Shown: positions 33,182 to 44,737, counted from the first letter of the stretch. The stretch is 64,000 nucleotides of DNA from Diphasiastrum complanatum (GCA_029204225.1 CM055107.1:46918476-46982475), one strand, 5' to 3'. Notes: generated by a model from the letters alone, not told the origin. Translations and numbers: made by a program.

Positions 33182-34475
33182 CTATCTCTCAAAAAGTCCT
33201 CTGTACAGGGCTTTGGTGAGGATGTCAGCAACCATGTCTTTCGTTCCGATGAAGGTGGTATGCAGCATCTTCTTTTCAATTAGATCCCTGATCAAGTGAT
33301 ACTTGATCACGATGTGTTTTGTTCTGGAATGGAACACATGATCTTTCGTCAGATGTATTGCAGAGGTGTTATCCATCTGCAAGACCAGAGACTCATTTCT
33401 TGTTTCGTCCAATTCATCTAGAAACTGTAGCCAGATTATCTCGTTGGCCATCTTTGCTGCTGCAACATATTTTGCTTCGCAGGATGACTGGGCCACAACG
33501 GTCTGCTTTTTGCTGATCCAGAGAACTGCTACTCCTGATGCGATGGTGCATCCTCCTGAGATGCTTTTACAGTCGTCCTTAAGGGATGCCCAGCTAGCAT
33601 CACTGTAGGAAAGCATCCTGAAACCTGCATCACAACAATAACACAAGCCATAATCCCTCGTTAATTGAAGATATTGCAAAATGCGTGTTGCAATCTTCCA
33701 ATGTGTCGAGCCTGGATTTGGACAGAATTGGCTCATCTTGAACACTGCATAAGCAATGTCAGGCCGTGTGTTGTCTGCAAGGTACATTAGCGAACCTATT
33801 AACTTCCTGTAAGGTGTGAGATGTATTTGTTCTCTCTCTTCCACAGTCTTCAGACAGTCATCGCTTGTCAGCACCGTCCCTGCGAGCATTGGAGTATTTG
33901 CTCATTTGCAGTTCAGCATCCCAAAGTCTCTAGGGTCTTCTGGGTGTATCTGGACTGGTGAAGGTACAACTCACCTCCCTCGTAGTCTCTTTCAATCTGC
34001 AAGCCAAGGTAACACCTGGCTTCTCCCATATCCACGATCTCGAAATATTTTGAGATGTCTCTTTTCACTTTAGCAATCAGCTGCTCACTCTTGCAAAGTA
34101 TCAGAGTGTCGTCTACATATACAACCACAATGATGATCTGCCCATCTGTGACTCTGACATACACATTGCAGCCAACAATGGCTTGAATCCTAATGATTTC
34201 AGGGCTTGATCTTTCTTCTTGTACCATTGTTGAGCTGATTGTTTCAGACCGTAAATACTTCTATGCATTCTGCATGCATAATCAAGAAGTGAATTCGAGA
34301 CATATCCTAGGGGTTGATCCATATAGACCTCTTCGTCCAGTTCGCCATGCAAGAAGGCCGTCTTCTTGTCCATAACGTGGATCCTAAGGTCATAAGCTGC
34401 TGCATATGCAAATAATAGTCATAGGGACAAATGCTTAACGACAGGAGAAAAAGTTTCAGAGTAGTCAATACCATA
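33182..34475 (-). pseudogene. Copia element B: reverse transcriptase and RNase H
   Basis: Begins inside RT with YGIDYSETFSPVVKHLSL (about 34470-34419) and continues through MDKKTAFLHGELDEEVYMDQ, RSIYGLKQSAQQWYKKKDQA, the active site VVVYVDDTLILCKSEQ (about 34105) and YLGLQIERDYEGGELYLHQ. A frame change near 33905 leads to a 235-codon intact open stretch (33182-33889) with YRKLIGSLMYLADNTRPDIA, YSDASWASLKDDCKSISGG, SSCEAKYVAAAKMANEI, QMDNTSAIHLTKDHVFHSRT and MVADILTKALYRGLFER: the whole RNase H. Gag, protease, integrase and the start of RT are missing. It is one of the best preserved pol pieces here. Confidence 0.93.
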
Positions 34476-34675
34476 TCTGTCGTCGTTTGACTTTCTCTTG
34501 TTGGACCGCAAAAGATTCTTGTTCACGAATCTTTCGTGTTCGTGTCTTCTCGTCAGGTGTTCGCAAATCTTTTGTGCTTCGTGTCTCTTTGGGCTTTCAT
34601 GTTCACGAACATTTTCGTCAGGCAGAGGGCTGAAAGATAGCAAAGCTTTGTAAATAGAAACATTTTGTTTCTTCA
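34475..34675 (-). repeat. 5' LTR remnant of Copia element B (first 200 bp)
   Basis: In element orientation it starts with TGAAGAAACAAAATG and matches the first 200 bases of the 3' LTR at 32930-33135 (for example AGCAAAGCTTTGTAAATAGA and the CTTGCGGTCC-region). It then joins RT codons directly. The terminal TG and the flanking GAATC duplication show this is the true 5' end of the inserted copy. Confidence 0.9.
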
Positions 34676-34680
34676 GAATC
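34676..34680. repeat. Target-site duplication (right) of Copia element B
   Basis: GAATC, matching 32194-32198. On the minus strand the codons TCG AGA TTC of the host integrase (DDYSRF) run into it. Confidence 0.93.
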
Positions 34681-35249
34681 TCGAATAGTCATCGATAAAA
34701 GTGATAAAGTATAGTGCTGAACCCATACATGGAGTACTCATAGCGCTGCACAGATCACTATGTATCAATTCTAAAGTGGACTTAGCTCTAATGGCTTGTC
34801 CATTTGGGAATCTTGATCTAGGTTGTTTTCCTAGTAAGCACATCTCACAGGCATGTCAAATGTCAATGGAGGCAACATTAATTCTTAGATCCTTAACCAT
34901 GCTATTGTGCATATACAAGATTGATCTTATGTTTAAATGTCCTAGTCTTTGATGCCATAACTGAGCATTTGAGGTACTCACCTTGGTGGAAAGTGTACTC
35001 ATGACTCAAGATGTACAAATTACCTTCTTTGTTTGCAGAGAGGATTTCATTACGATCTTTATCCAAAATAGTACATTGCTTTGAATTGAACAAAGCTCTA
35101 CAACCCTGATCCGTGATCTTGTTGATAGACAATAAATTCTTTCTTAATTTAGGTACATAAAGTACATAATTTAGCAATGTTGAGTTACCATTTGAAAGAT
35201 GAAGGCGTATAGATCGTTGGTTTTCCATTTGATGTGTACTTTGAGTCAT
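34681..35249 (-). pseudogene. Copia element A': pre-integrase and integrase upstream half
   Basis: Pre-integrase: NGNSTLLNYVLYVPKLRKNL, LLSINKITDQGCRALF and KEGNLYILSH (34902-35249). In another frame come LWHQRLGHLNIRS and CEMCLLGKQP (HxxxH and CxxC zinc ligands, about 34970-34815). The core begins LELIHSDLCSAMSTP (first catalytic Asp) and ends at FITFIDDYSRF, exactly at the element B insertion. The other half continues at 32193. Confidence 0.9.
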
Positions 35250-35560
35250 CGAAGTAGATGTATTTCAAATCTGCTAGTGTGAGTTCTTTGAATAGGAATT
35301 TGCATGGAGTCATGTGCTGAGAAGCACCAGAATCAAGATACCATAGCAGGGCATCTCTACTTTTTTGATCTTGTACCATGAGCAATGTTGGGTCTTCATG
35401 AGAGGTTATGGCAGAATCAGATCCCCCATCCTATTGTTGCATCTTGTTCTTTGCTTTGTTGTGCTTGAGAACTCGACAGTCTTTGGTGTTGTGGTTGGTT
35501 CTCTTGTAGTACTTGCAGAAGAGCTTGGCTTTAGGCTTTTGATGCTGTCGATCGCGCTAT
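35185..35560 (-). pseudogene. Copia element A': protease and degenerate zinc knuckle
   Basis: The protease core LLWYLDSGASQHMTPCKF has an intact D-S-G (35185-35385). Upstream, near 35500-35545, LFCKYYKRTNHNTKDCR is a CCHC knuckle in which the second Cys is Tyr. Several in-frame stops lie between them. Confidence 0.85.
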
Positions 35561-36233
35561 TGTTGTTGTTGGTTTAAATCAACATTCTCAACTTTAGCCT
35601 TCTTGTCCTTTGAAGTTCTCTTCTTTTGGGACTGTTGCTTATTCGAATAGAAAGAGACTGCCTTCATATTTGACGTTGATAAACTTTTCCTTCTTGCATC
35701 TTCATGCAATAAACTTGTTGTCAACTTTTATAGAGATAGGTCAGGAGCATTTCTCAAGAGCAATACTAAATTGTAGTAAGAGAGAGGAAGAATGGACAGA
35801 ACAGACATACTAGTATCTTCGTCTGACGAACCTACTATAGCTAGCTGGTTAAGCAGCTGTTTGAATTCATTCAGATGATCAGTGACTGAGGTTCCTTCAC
35901 TCATCTTGAGCGTCAAAAAATTCTTTCTCAGGAAGAGATGAGTTGATACATCTGTCATTTCATATAAACCAGTAAGAATGTCCCATGCTTCTTTGGAACT
36001 GGAACAATTTACTACATGAGCTATTTGTGAATCTTTTAGATTCAGAAGTACAATGGCTAATGCTTTGCCATTGGCCACAACATGTCAGGTTCAGCCGGTT
36101 TGGCTATTGAGCCATTGACGTATCCCCAAAGTTTTTTCTTAATAAGTATCATCCTCATTTTTAACTTCCACATGTGGAAATCATCACCATTGAACTTATT
36201 GATCAATCGGATCTCTGAAGGTGTACCTTCCAT
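35561..36233 (-). pseudogene. Copia element A': Gag
   Basis: The start codon at 36231-36233 gives MEGTPSEIRLINKFNGDDFH then MWKLKMRMILIKKKLWGYV, the standard Gag N-terminus. A frameshift near 36065 leads to LNLKDSQIAHVVNCSSSKEA, WDILTGLYEMTDVSTHLFLR and FLTLKMSEGTSVTDHLNEFK. A final SVLSILPLSYYNLV-like segment is near 35750-35790. Length and order match plant Copia Gag. The primer site lies 57 bases upstream of the ATG. Confidence 0.9.
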
Positions 36234-36289
36234 AATGAACAATCTAAGAAAGGGTAATTGGTCTTGAATATAGTGACAGTTTGAACTGG

Positions 36290-36301
36290 GCTCTAATACC
36301 A
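36290..36301 (-). promoter_or_regulatory. Primer binding site of Copia element A'
   Basis: The minus strand reads TGGTATTAGAGC, one base off the tRNA-Met complement TGGTATCAGAGC, two bases from an LTR edge at 36304. Confidence 0.85.
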
Positions 36302-36303
36302 CT

Positions 36304-36780
36304 TGTTGGGGTGGTAAAGGCTTTGGGGTTTAATTATTTAATAGCTCTTATACCACTCTTGATGAATATAGAAAATAAGAGAAAACTCAACATTAAATTA
36401 TTATAGGATCGATACAAACTATAGATTCAGACAATTCCTTAGATCGTTTATTTGAAACAAGAATATCTATGTAGGTATCTGAGACAACCATGAATGTAGC
36501 GATACAATTAGGCGTCTATGACAGCCATGCTTGCTTCGATAAAGATATTTTATATGAGTCGTAGAAACGAGTATCAATAATAGAAAAAAAAGTTATAAAA
36601 GAGAATTCATCAGTGTAAACACACATAAAGAAAATAGAAAATATGTGTATTAGCTTGTTGTGGTAACAACGGTCAGATCATGACCCTGTGCCCAAGAATG
36701 GTTCACAGTACTAATGCACTATGTGCTGGTTACAGATTGAAAAATATCTCTACTTCTTGAATGGCTTTTAATCTCTCTAT
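36304..36780 (-). repeat. 5' LTR of Copia element A' (outer edge approximate)
   Basis: Begins TGTTGGGGTGGTAAAGG beside the primer site. Sequence at 22500 resembles this edge. The far end must lie before the next primer site at 36783; no clear CA terminus was fixed, and the matching 3' LTR was not found, consistent with truncation of A' at 31.2 kb. Confidence 0.6.
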
Positions 36781-36782
36781 TG

Positions 36783-36795
36783 ATCTCTGATACTA
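36783..36795 (-). promoter_or_regulatory. Primer binding site of the outer Copia element
   Basis: The minus strand reads TAGTATCAGAGAT directly next to the LTR edge at 36796, one mismatch from TGGTATCAGAG. Confidence 0.75.
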
Positions 36796-37394
36796 TGGAA
36801 TCAAATAGTATGATACAATGGAGTTCATAGAAGAACTCTGATTCATGCTTCTGTTGATCTCTAATTCATTATAGGCTCTTCTCTATAAGTGTCATGTTGA
36901 TTGACTGATATATTGTGTATATATATACATACATCAGTTGTGGTGGTCGTGAAGATTACAATTGTACCGTTTAGTGTGAACTGTGTAGGTAACATTCATG
37001 AAGTGGTGTAGTTATGACATTGTGAACAATGACGTAGTTTGTATCGGATAAAACAGAGGAAGAGCTCCATTTCGAATGGTGATAGTCGATAGGCGTCGAG
37101 GGTGTCGAATGAGTCGAGTCGACTGTTTGCCCTTGAGTCGATGTTGACGTCAATGGAGTCGGAGTCGGAGTCAGGTAGGTCGAGTCAATCATTTGCCCTT
37201 GAGTTGAGGGTGTTGATGGAGTCAGAGTCGGGTAGGTCGAGTCAATCTTGCTCTGCTTCAAAGTTGATGTATATACAGACTGTTCGACATATGCGAGTAA
37301 GGCTGCATGCTGCTGTAGAGAGAGAATCTTTACATAGTATAGGAGTACTCAGGAGATAAATTTAGGTGAGTAGGAGTAAAGATTAACTCCAACA
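36796..37394 (-). repeat. Right LTR (5' LTR) of the outer Copia element (599 bp)
   Basis: Bounded by TG at 36796 and CA at 37394 (TGTTGGAGTTAATC in element orientation). It matches 23116-23688 in the TATATATATACATACATCAG region, the GTCGAGTCGA-rich middle and the GTGAGTAGGAGTAAAGATTAA end. Substitutions and indels are frequent, so the pair is old. The flanking bases GGTTT (37395-37399) do not match TTCTA beside the left LTR. Confidence 0.88.
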
Positions 37395-40269
37395 GGTTTC
37401 ATGTCCTAGATCTCACTATATCAATGGTCTAGATTGACTAGCTTGACAATTAGCAACTAGTTATGTCAAATAAATGAAATAACTAATAAAGAAATGACAT
37501 TGGGACCAACTTAGCCCCTTCCATGAAGATTCTAATGTGTGAGACCACAATTTCACTTGTGCTCACTACACTTGGATTTAAGCAAGAGCAATGGATCAAC
37601 ACATCATTTTGTAGTGCTCCAACATTTGACTTTGACCTCCAAGTTGGCTTCTAAGCTGGTAGATACACATTCCCTCTCAGATCCAACTTAGATTCTCCCT
37701 CAAGGATTGTTTCCTTCTTAAGGATTGTCCTATTTTCTTTATCCATATGAATTCCAAGAGAAGTAAGACTTATATCCCAATCGAAATAGAGATTAGTGTC
37801 CATATAGGATGCTCGAGGCTTATTGAAACCAAGAGACTATGGCATGCAATAAATTGTTTCATGAAACTCAAAGAGCTTATTGAATGGCCAAAAGACCTTT
37901 AAGAGGATTTATAATTTTGAGTATGCCAACTTGCGAGCACCATTTTAAAACTTCTTTGATGAGATAAGTTATGAGAGACTTTCAAGTTAAACATAAGACG
38001 TTAAATTGGTCAACAATTTGTTATATTTTCTCTTGTATGTCAATTTGTGTCACTAATTTGAGTCAATGTCTTGATCTCAAAGGGAGTAAAGGAGATTTTA
38101 CTAACCCACCACTTGTTAAAAGACATTAGAGGTTTGCTTGAAGAGGCAAGCCCCACTAACAAAAGTTGAATTGGCAATTTAAGGTGTTTATACCTTATGA
38201 AAAGTCTTGCTATATGAGGTTCTCAATGATTAAAGTATGTATTTCTGCTCATATTTTGCTAATTGGGTTGACCATTCTTGGTATTAATCCAAGGTTTTCA
38301 AAATACCATATTTTTATACAATCAAAAGAGAAAAATTGTAACTTTGTTGGTGTGGGAGATGGGCAAACTGCATGTAGACAGCCTAAAAGAGGGACTAGAT
38401 GGAAATTGAATCACCTCTCATGGTGGTTAGTTGGGGTTGACAAGTCTTGCCATCCATGACTTGAGCCTCAAGTGAATCTAGGCTACCTCACCTCTCATTC
38501 TTTGTTGGCAAATATAGGGCTCGGTGGGTGGAAGCAACATCTCTCCATCATGCATTGAGTCTACACTACCTTCGAATTAGGAAGGCCTTCAAGGTGGCAA
38601 TTAGGGTTGAAAATCTGATGCTTCGAAAGAAACCACATGCCTAGTGTTCTTTGGTACATGTGCCATAAAGAGAACTCAACAAGTAGAATGAATCCCCATG
38701 ATCCCAAAACTTTGATGGGACCCATCAAATAGGTGTAACCAAAAGCGCGTTTTAGAGTCTCTCTCATGACCTTGCAAGCCTCTAGAAAGAAATGATGAGG
38801 CAACCAAGAATAGAAGTGTTCATATCACGAGGCTCTGAAGGGTGGGTTGAAGTGCTCTCTTGAAGTTGATGCTCCAAGGAACCTAGTTTCTTGTTGCGGA
38901 TCAATGGGTTGCTAGAACTGGATCAATGGGTTGCTAGAACTCTAGGGGATTTATCCTTGGAAAAGCCTCAAATCCCTTGGAATAGCTGGATGGAAAACAT
39001 TGGATTTGCCCTTAAAAAAGGTTGTATGTAAGATTTGGGTCATGGGACTTCTTGCTCTAATGTGGGCACCCTAAAAAAAGACTCTAAGAGAGGGTTTCAG
39101 TTTTTGCCCGTCGAAATGACATAATCTTAAAATCACGTCGCTTTCAGCTCGACGGGTCTATGAACTAGGCCGAGGCTGAGGCAGAGGCATCATTTTTCTT
39201 CTTCTCATACTCTCTAGAGTCTCGATTGTTCCTCCCAAACAGCTTTGTCTGGCGAAGATATTGAAACAGTTGTCTATTCGTCTCTTCATCATCGAAGTCG
39301 TCTGCTCACCAGGCGATACAACCATTTGTTTGCTGATTTGAACATACATATATGCTCATTTCACAGCTTGTAAATCCGAGGATCGGCTGCAGCATTGTCT
39401 AACAAGGAGGGTTTGTCAGGCACAGTAACGATCGATTTAAAACATGAGCCCCTGTGGTAAGTTGCTTTGAGTTGCATAAAATACTATTTCAAATGCATAC
39501 AAACAACTATTTTTCTACTTAAACCTGAGAAAACAGTTTAACCATATAAGACAAACGCCATTACGCTCAGTGGTAGTTCATTAACCAATGTTTTAAGTGG
39601 CAAATCTTGTGAGAACTTAGGTTAACCTAAACTGCAATTCTTTTACTTTAGAATAATGGTCGTCGTGATTCACTATGTTCTGACTCGCAAACTATGAGCT
39701 ATCGCATATGCATGCAATAGTTAATCTCATCAATTGAACCTGAGAAAAGTTATAAACTTTGGTAAATAAATGCTCAGTTGTAGTTCATTTTAGGGTTTCA
39801 AAGGCTCTTCCTGGGTATTATGCTACTCCAAGAGTTAGGTTTGTGCAGAATAGACTTATTTTGAAAAGTGCGAGTTTTGAAACTATGACATTGTCTCGAC
39901 TCTTCTCCTTCCATGTGCCCACACCTTCTGACTTATGTTTACGTTTGTGAGGGCTGCGTATATCATCTCACCAATCAGTATTCTGCTCACAAGAGTTGAA
40001 GTTTCGAGATTTCTAGCAGAAGGTTATTACCCTTACAAAACAGGCTCCTTTAAATGGTTCCTCGAAGAACTGAAAAAAATTCAGGGCAATGTTTCTTTGA
40101 GTTATTTGTGCATATATAATCTTCCTTGAATCAATGCGTAAAGATCTCCAATATTTGATCCAAGTTTGTATGAAAATCTGACTTGATTCGAATAAACCCT
40201 CGCTGAATCAAAACACAAGTGGTAGAGCTCTCCTATATTTGATCCACGTTTCAGAGACTCCGAGACCTC
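37395..40269. other. No recognisable gene
   Basis: Anonymous sequence with a perfect duplication of GGATCAATGGGTTGCTAGAACT (two 22-base units, 38898-38941). The stretch at 40.11-40.25 kb (GATTCGAATAAACCCTCGCTGAATC and TCCTATATTTGATCC) recurs in altered form at 43.66-43.74 kb, so a dispersed repeat is present. Open frames here have no domain. Confidence 0.5.
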
Positions 40270-42080
40270 GGCTTCTTCACCCACATCTGGAGCACTATTG
40301 GGGTCAAGCAGGGTTGTTCCCTCTCACCAGTCCTCTTTGGCTTGTATATTGATGGGTTGGAGAGAGTCATTACACAGGGTGGTGGTACTGGCTGCAGGCT
40401 TGGTGACATTTTGATTGCTATCCTCCTTTATGCTGATGATGTGGTATTGGTCTCACCGACCAGAGAGGGTCTACAGCGACAGTTGGATTGCTTGCATGAG
40501 TTTTGCACCAGATGGGGCCTACGGGTGAACATTGGGAAGACCAAGGTTATGGTCTTCAACACTTCGAGGGCATTCATGCAGCGACAGGAGCTTACTTTGG
40601 GTGGGCAGATTCTAGAGGTGGTCCCTTCCTACACATACTTAGGGGTCCTTTTCTCAGGTCCTACTTTTAGCATGAGACAGGCCGCTACCACTCGACTAGG
40701 GAAAGGACATGCCTCCCTTGTTCAGCTAGAGCGATTTTGCTTCCAAAAGTCCATCCAGGATGCTCGTAGTAAGTGTCACCTCTTCGATACCATTGTTACC
40801 CCCACGGCTTTATATGCGGCAGAGACATGGTGTGTAGGTCTCCCTTCTTCACACTGGGCCAGTCTCTCACGATTATAGACCACCATGCTAGCTCGGTTGA
40901 TTCGAGCGAAGCCTTCTGTTCCACATGAGATTCTCCTGGCCGAGTTTGCAGTTCCACCTATACAGATCGAGGCAGTTCTTCAGCTTATCACCTATATACA
41001 GATGATACAGGCGTTACTAGAGATAGACAGGCGATACATACAAGTTGCACTATCCTCCTCACAGCGTCTTCACGATCAGGGCTACAAGCTATCATGGTTC
41101 TCTCAGGCCTCTCACCTCCTACTTGTATCATTTGGCATCTCCATCACAGAGCTCCCCTCCGGCACACATCAGCATATCAAACGCTTCCTTTATTGCACAT
41201 ATCTAGAGCGGACTTGGCATAACCAGTTAGGGGTTAAGCCAATTTTCTACCGGACTCATTTCTTGGAGCTAGATGCATCAGGGACCCCGATCATGCCGCG
41301 CTACTTGGACTCGGAATTGTCACATTGCCTCAGATTCACATTGGGGCAGCTCAGGGTGTCCTCTCATCAGCTAGCTATTGAGACTGGGAAGTTCCACGGT
41401 ATTCCCAGAGAGGATTGGATTTGCCAGCTGCTCTCTAGGTGAGGTGGAGTCTGAGGAGCACTTTATATTTAGGTGCCCTGAATATTATGAGATCAGAGCG
41501 ATATCATTGCCTGTTCCAAGAGATGCCTACCACTCTACGCTCTCTCATAGCTTATGAGGACCCACGGTGTGTTGCTCTGATGGTACACGAGATGTCCAGA
41601 CTACGGAGAGATTTATACGAGACACCCCAGCATTTTACCTCACAGCCATTGATTACTTCGTTCTTTACTAGACGGAGATCGCGTGATTTACCTGAGGATG
41701 AGGATTATGATGATGACGATGACGAGGATGATGGCCGCTCTCATGCTCATAGAGATCAGAGACAGTGTACCTCCCACCGTCATGTTACCACCAGGATTAC
41801 TAGACATTCTACGCAGAGGCATACTACTACTATTACACATGCACGTGCTCATGCTCAAGCAGCAGCAGCACAGCCTTGACATCTTACGCTAGATACATAT
41901 GATTATTATGCGCGCTCTCGCATACGTGTCTATTTTAGTTTGCACTAGATGTTTTCTTTATTACAACTTGGAGACGTTTTTATACGCTCCTATGGTTACC
42001 ACATACATGATATGTACTTCATTAGTCTTATATGCCTTTTGGCATGGAAAAGACATTAATAAAGCTCTCTCTCTCTCTTA
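40270..42080 (+). pseudogene. L1-like LINE ORF2, C-terminal half, with 3' UTR
   Basis: Opens in mid-RT with THIWSTIGVKQGCSLSPVLF then the catalytic ILLYADDVVLVSPTREG (YADD) and LRVNIGKTKVMVF...YLGVLFS. A stop at 40876 interrupts. The C-terminal part has TTMLARLIRAKPSVPHEILL (40885-41442) and a zinc-like domain C.L...EVESEEHFIFRCPEYYE near 41440-41490 across a frame change. An acidic Asp/Glu-rich tail near 41690-41740 and a His-rich end follow. The 3' region ends TTAATAAAGCTCTCTCTCTC near 42060-42076. The EN and ORF1 parts are missing, i.e. 5' truncation, usual for LINE insertions. Confidence 0.9.
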
Positions 42081-42119
42081 TTAGTATTTGTTTGCTCTTT
42101 TCTGATATTGTCTCTCTAG

Positions 42120-42420
42120 TAGCTATGTATTCAGCGGAGGCTTGATGTCCTGGGCTCCCTGCAGGTCATGGAGAGACATCACTCGATTATAGATTCTCAT
42201 GCTTGGCCGGATGATCCGTGAGAAGGCATCGGTTCCTCATGGCACTATACTAGCAGAGTTTGCATCTCCACCTATTTCTATTGAGGCTATGTTCCGGATT
42301 GTCATGTTCTTACATAGGCTGGCAAAATTGATACTTCCAGGTATTTGGTTGTTGCTTACACTTCATCTCGAACTATTGCTAGTCAGCAGGCTAAGTCCTA
42401 TCTCCATATCTTCTTGCAGG
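42120..42420 (+). pseudogene. LINE ORF2 fragment, second copy
   Basis: Translation LMLGRMIREKASVPHGTILA then EFASPPISIEAMF matches TMLARLIRAKPSVPHEILLAEFAVPPIQIEAV of the LINE just upstream, including the preceding Arg-Leu-stop. It is therefore a separate copy of the same region, in the same orientation, starting 40 bases after the first copy ends. Confidence 0.8.
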
Positions 42421-42550
42421 TAAGGGTTTTTTACAATACATAGTTGTCCTCTCATGTATGATGTTTATTGCTACTATTCCCTATCTTTATCAAAACCTAT
42501 GCATCTTGCTATAGTTCACACCATAAGTATTCACGTGAACACATGCCTAA

Positions 42551-42752
42551 TTTAGTAGAGAATTCTTTGCTTTAGCGGACACGAGGAGCACACTCTTTTA
42601 CAACAGTCAGATTATTTCACATGTTTGTGGTATTCATGTGGAGACATGAATACAGATATTTGGTAGAGGGTATGCTTTATTGGACACGCGCAACACTCAC
42701 TCTTTTATTAGCAGTCAGATAATATCACATGTTCGTGATATTTATGTGATGG
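42551..42752. repeat. Imperfect tandem repeat, about 105 bp, two units
   Basis: Units share GGTAGAG/AGTAGAG, GCTTTA..GGACACG, CACTCTTTTA, CAGTCAGAT and ATNTCACATGTT. About 80% alike by eye. Confidence 0.65.
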
Positions 42753-42779
42753 CACATACGCATTGTGGGACTTAGGAGG

Positions 42780-42782
<3 letters not shown>

Positions 42783-42857
<75 letters not shown>

Positions 42858-42882
42858 AGAATTAGAATTAGAATTATTATTA
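42783..42882. repeat. (GA)36 followed by (ATTAGA)3 and (ATT)n
   Basis: Seventy-two bases of GA to 42854, then ATTAGA units and ATT units to about 42882. The long Ser-Leu or Glu-Arg open frames across it are repeat artefacts. Confidence 0.97.
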
Positions 42883-43146
42883 TTAACGTCTTTTGGTGCC
42901 CAGGGGCACATAAGACAAAAGAGAGTACAAAATGTGAGAAGCATTGTCCGCATAAGGACTTATTTACCAATGAAAAGAGAGAGAGAGAGAGATGAGGGGA
43001 GGGTTAGGTTTAGGAGAAATAATTAGCTATTAGGTAAGGGGGTTCGGGAAGATACTAGATACCATGGAGATGTCTAGGGACCCCATATGTGAGTGACTGA
43101 ATCAATGTGCCAAACCTCTCCTATATCTAATCTAGATAGAATTTAG

Positions 43147-43618
43147 TTATGGGAAACGTTTCCAACCCGGGAAACGCAGCCCCCCCCCCCCTCCCCCCCC
43201 AGTAAACAAGAAAAGGGAAACGAGAATTCGGATACGGGGAATAGGGAATCGATAAATCATCATCTAATCTAGATACAATGGAAAGTTCAAAATATGCATC
43301 ATATATCGTATTACATAGCACAAAAATGCAGCAATGGACTTTACCAGGGAAAAGGTCAATTCGAGAAGCAATTTGGCCGGACACCCCAACAAGATTCTGA
43401 CCTACTTTGGATAGGTTTCCGACAATTTTTAGGCCATTCTCATGTAAAACCAGCCTCTCATATAGGTATTTTTCTTTAGTTTTTTTTTTAACATTTTTCT
43501 TAATATGCGTTGTGAGAAACAACTACTTCCCTGATGAGACACGTTTCCCATTGACCATTTCCCATGGTTGTTTCCCAAGTTTTCTGAAACAAGGCATCCT
43601 GGGAAACGCGTTTCCCAG
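43147..43618. repeat. GGGAAACG motif cluster with 20-bp palindrome and poly-C tract
   Basis: GGGAAACG occurs at about 43150, 43170 and 43216 and in inverted form at about 43548, with a perfect 20-base palindrome CTGGGAAACGCGTTTCCCAG at 43599-43618. A C-rich tract of about 19 C with one T lies at 43173-43199. The layout of inverted motifs some 450 bases apart suggests a foldback or MITE-like element, but no target duplication was found. Confidence 0.6.
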
Positions 43619-44737
43619 CCAAGAAGGGCTAGGAAATGTGTCTCACCAATACCATGAGATAGATACAAAAATTTGATTTGATTCAAATAAAACCTTCACT
43701 CAATCAATGGGCAAGCAACAAATCTCTCTTATATTTGATCCTATGAATTATCCTAGTGTTTGAAGGCCTGATGGCTTATTTGTAGTGGCAGAGGAGTTTG
43801 GCATATTTGTAGTAGCAAAAGGCCCAAATTAGGGCTTGGGGTATGAAGGTGACTGTTGGGGTCCTGCTATCAAGGGGTGCCTTGGACATAAAGACCGGAC
43901 CTAACCTGGATAGTAATCGAGTAGGACCATGGGAAGTCAGGTGACCACCTGCATGGGGTATTAGCATGTGTGTTGCATTCTAGTATGGGAACAATGTACA
44001 TGCACTGTGTTATTGCATGGGTCTTAGCCACTCTAAGTTAGGGGTGGGTACCTACATGCAATGGACATGCATGAGAGATTGGCAAGCTCTATTAGAGTGC
44101 TTCCAATTTCAAACCTTTCTGATTCCCTATAAGCACCTAGCATCAAACATAAACACAATGGAGCTGGCTGCGTCGTCTCCTCCCAGCCTTTACTGCCTAG
44201 ATCACGATGAGGACGTGAATGCCTCTCTCTAGGCTCACTTATCTATGATCCTCAAGCACTCCTTAACCCTGACCCTTCCTATCGTCGACAAGGGCAATTC
44301 CACGCACAGTCGACGCTCACCACTCGGCAGTACTTTGACACATAAGCAAGCACGTAGGTCAACATGTGTCACTCATTCATTGGACCAAGTGTCTCAGTGA
44401 GCATATGACACGTGTCATGTTTGACCGGTCAACCCTGACATGTGTCACTCATTCACTGAACCAAATGTCCCAGTGAGCATATGACAAGTGTCAGTTGACC
44501 AGTCGACCCTCTCGTACAAAATAGGTGGTCAGTCCATCCACTCCTAATTAATGAACCCCAGTATCCCATACCAAAGCTCAGCATGCGACTCAGAGGCACA
44601 GTAACACAAATAACCATTTTATTTACATTTCTTTTACAAGTGCCACCATAGGCCGCTGACTTAGCCATTTCACTTTCTTACAAAAGTACATTTTGTAAGT
44701 AAAAACAATAAACAACTGGGACAGGAAGTAAAAGTTG
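43619..44737. other. No recognisable gene
   Basis: Anonymous sequence. It contains the dispersed repeat end at 43.66-43.74 kb and a 76-bp tandem repeat near 44.4 kb. No domain-bearing frame. Confidence 0.5.
44362..44513. repeat. 76-bp tandem repeat with ACGT palindrome
   Basis: Two units starting ACATGTGTCACTCATTCA. The first contains TGACACGTGTCA, a perfect 12-base palindrome with the CACGTG/ACGT core bound by plant bZIP/bHLH factors; the second has AAGTGTCA instead. Binding is speculative. Confidence 0.8.
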
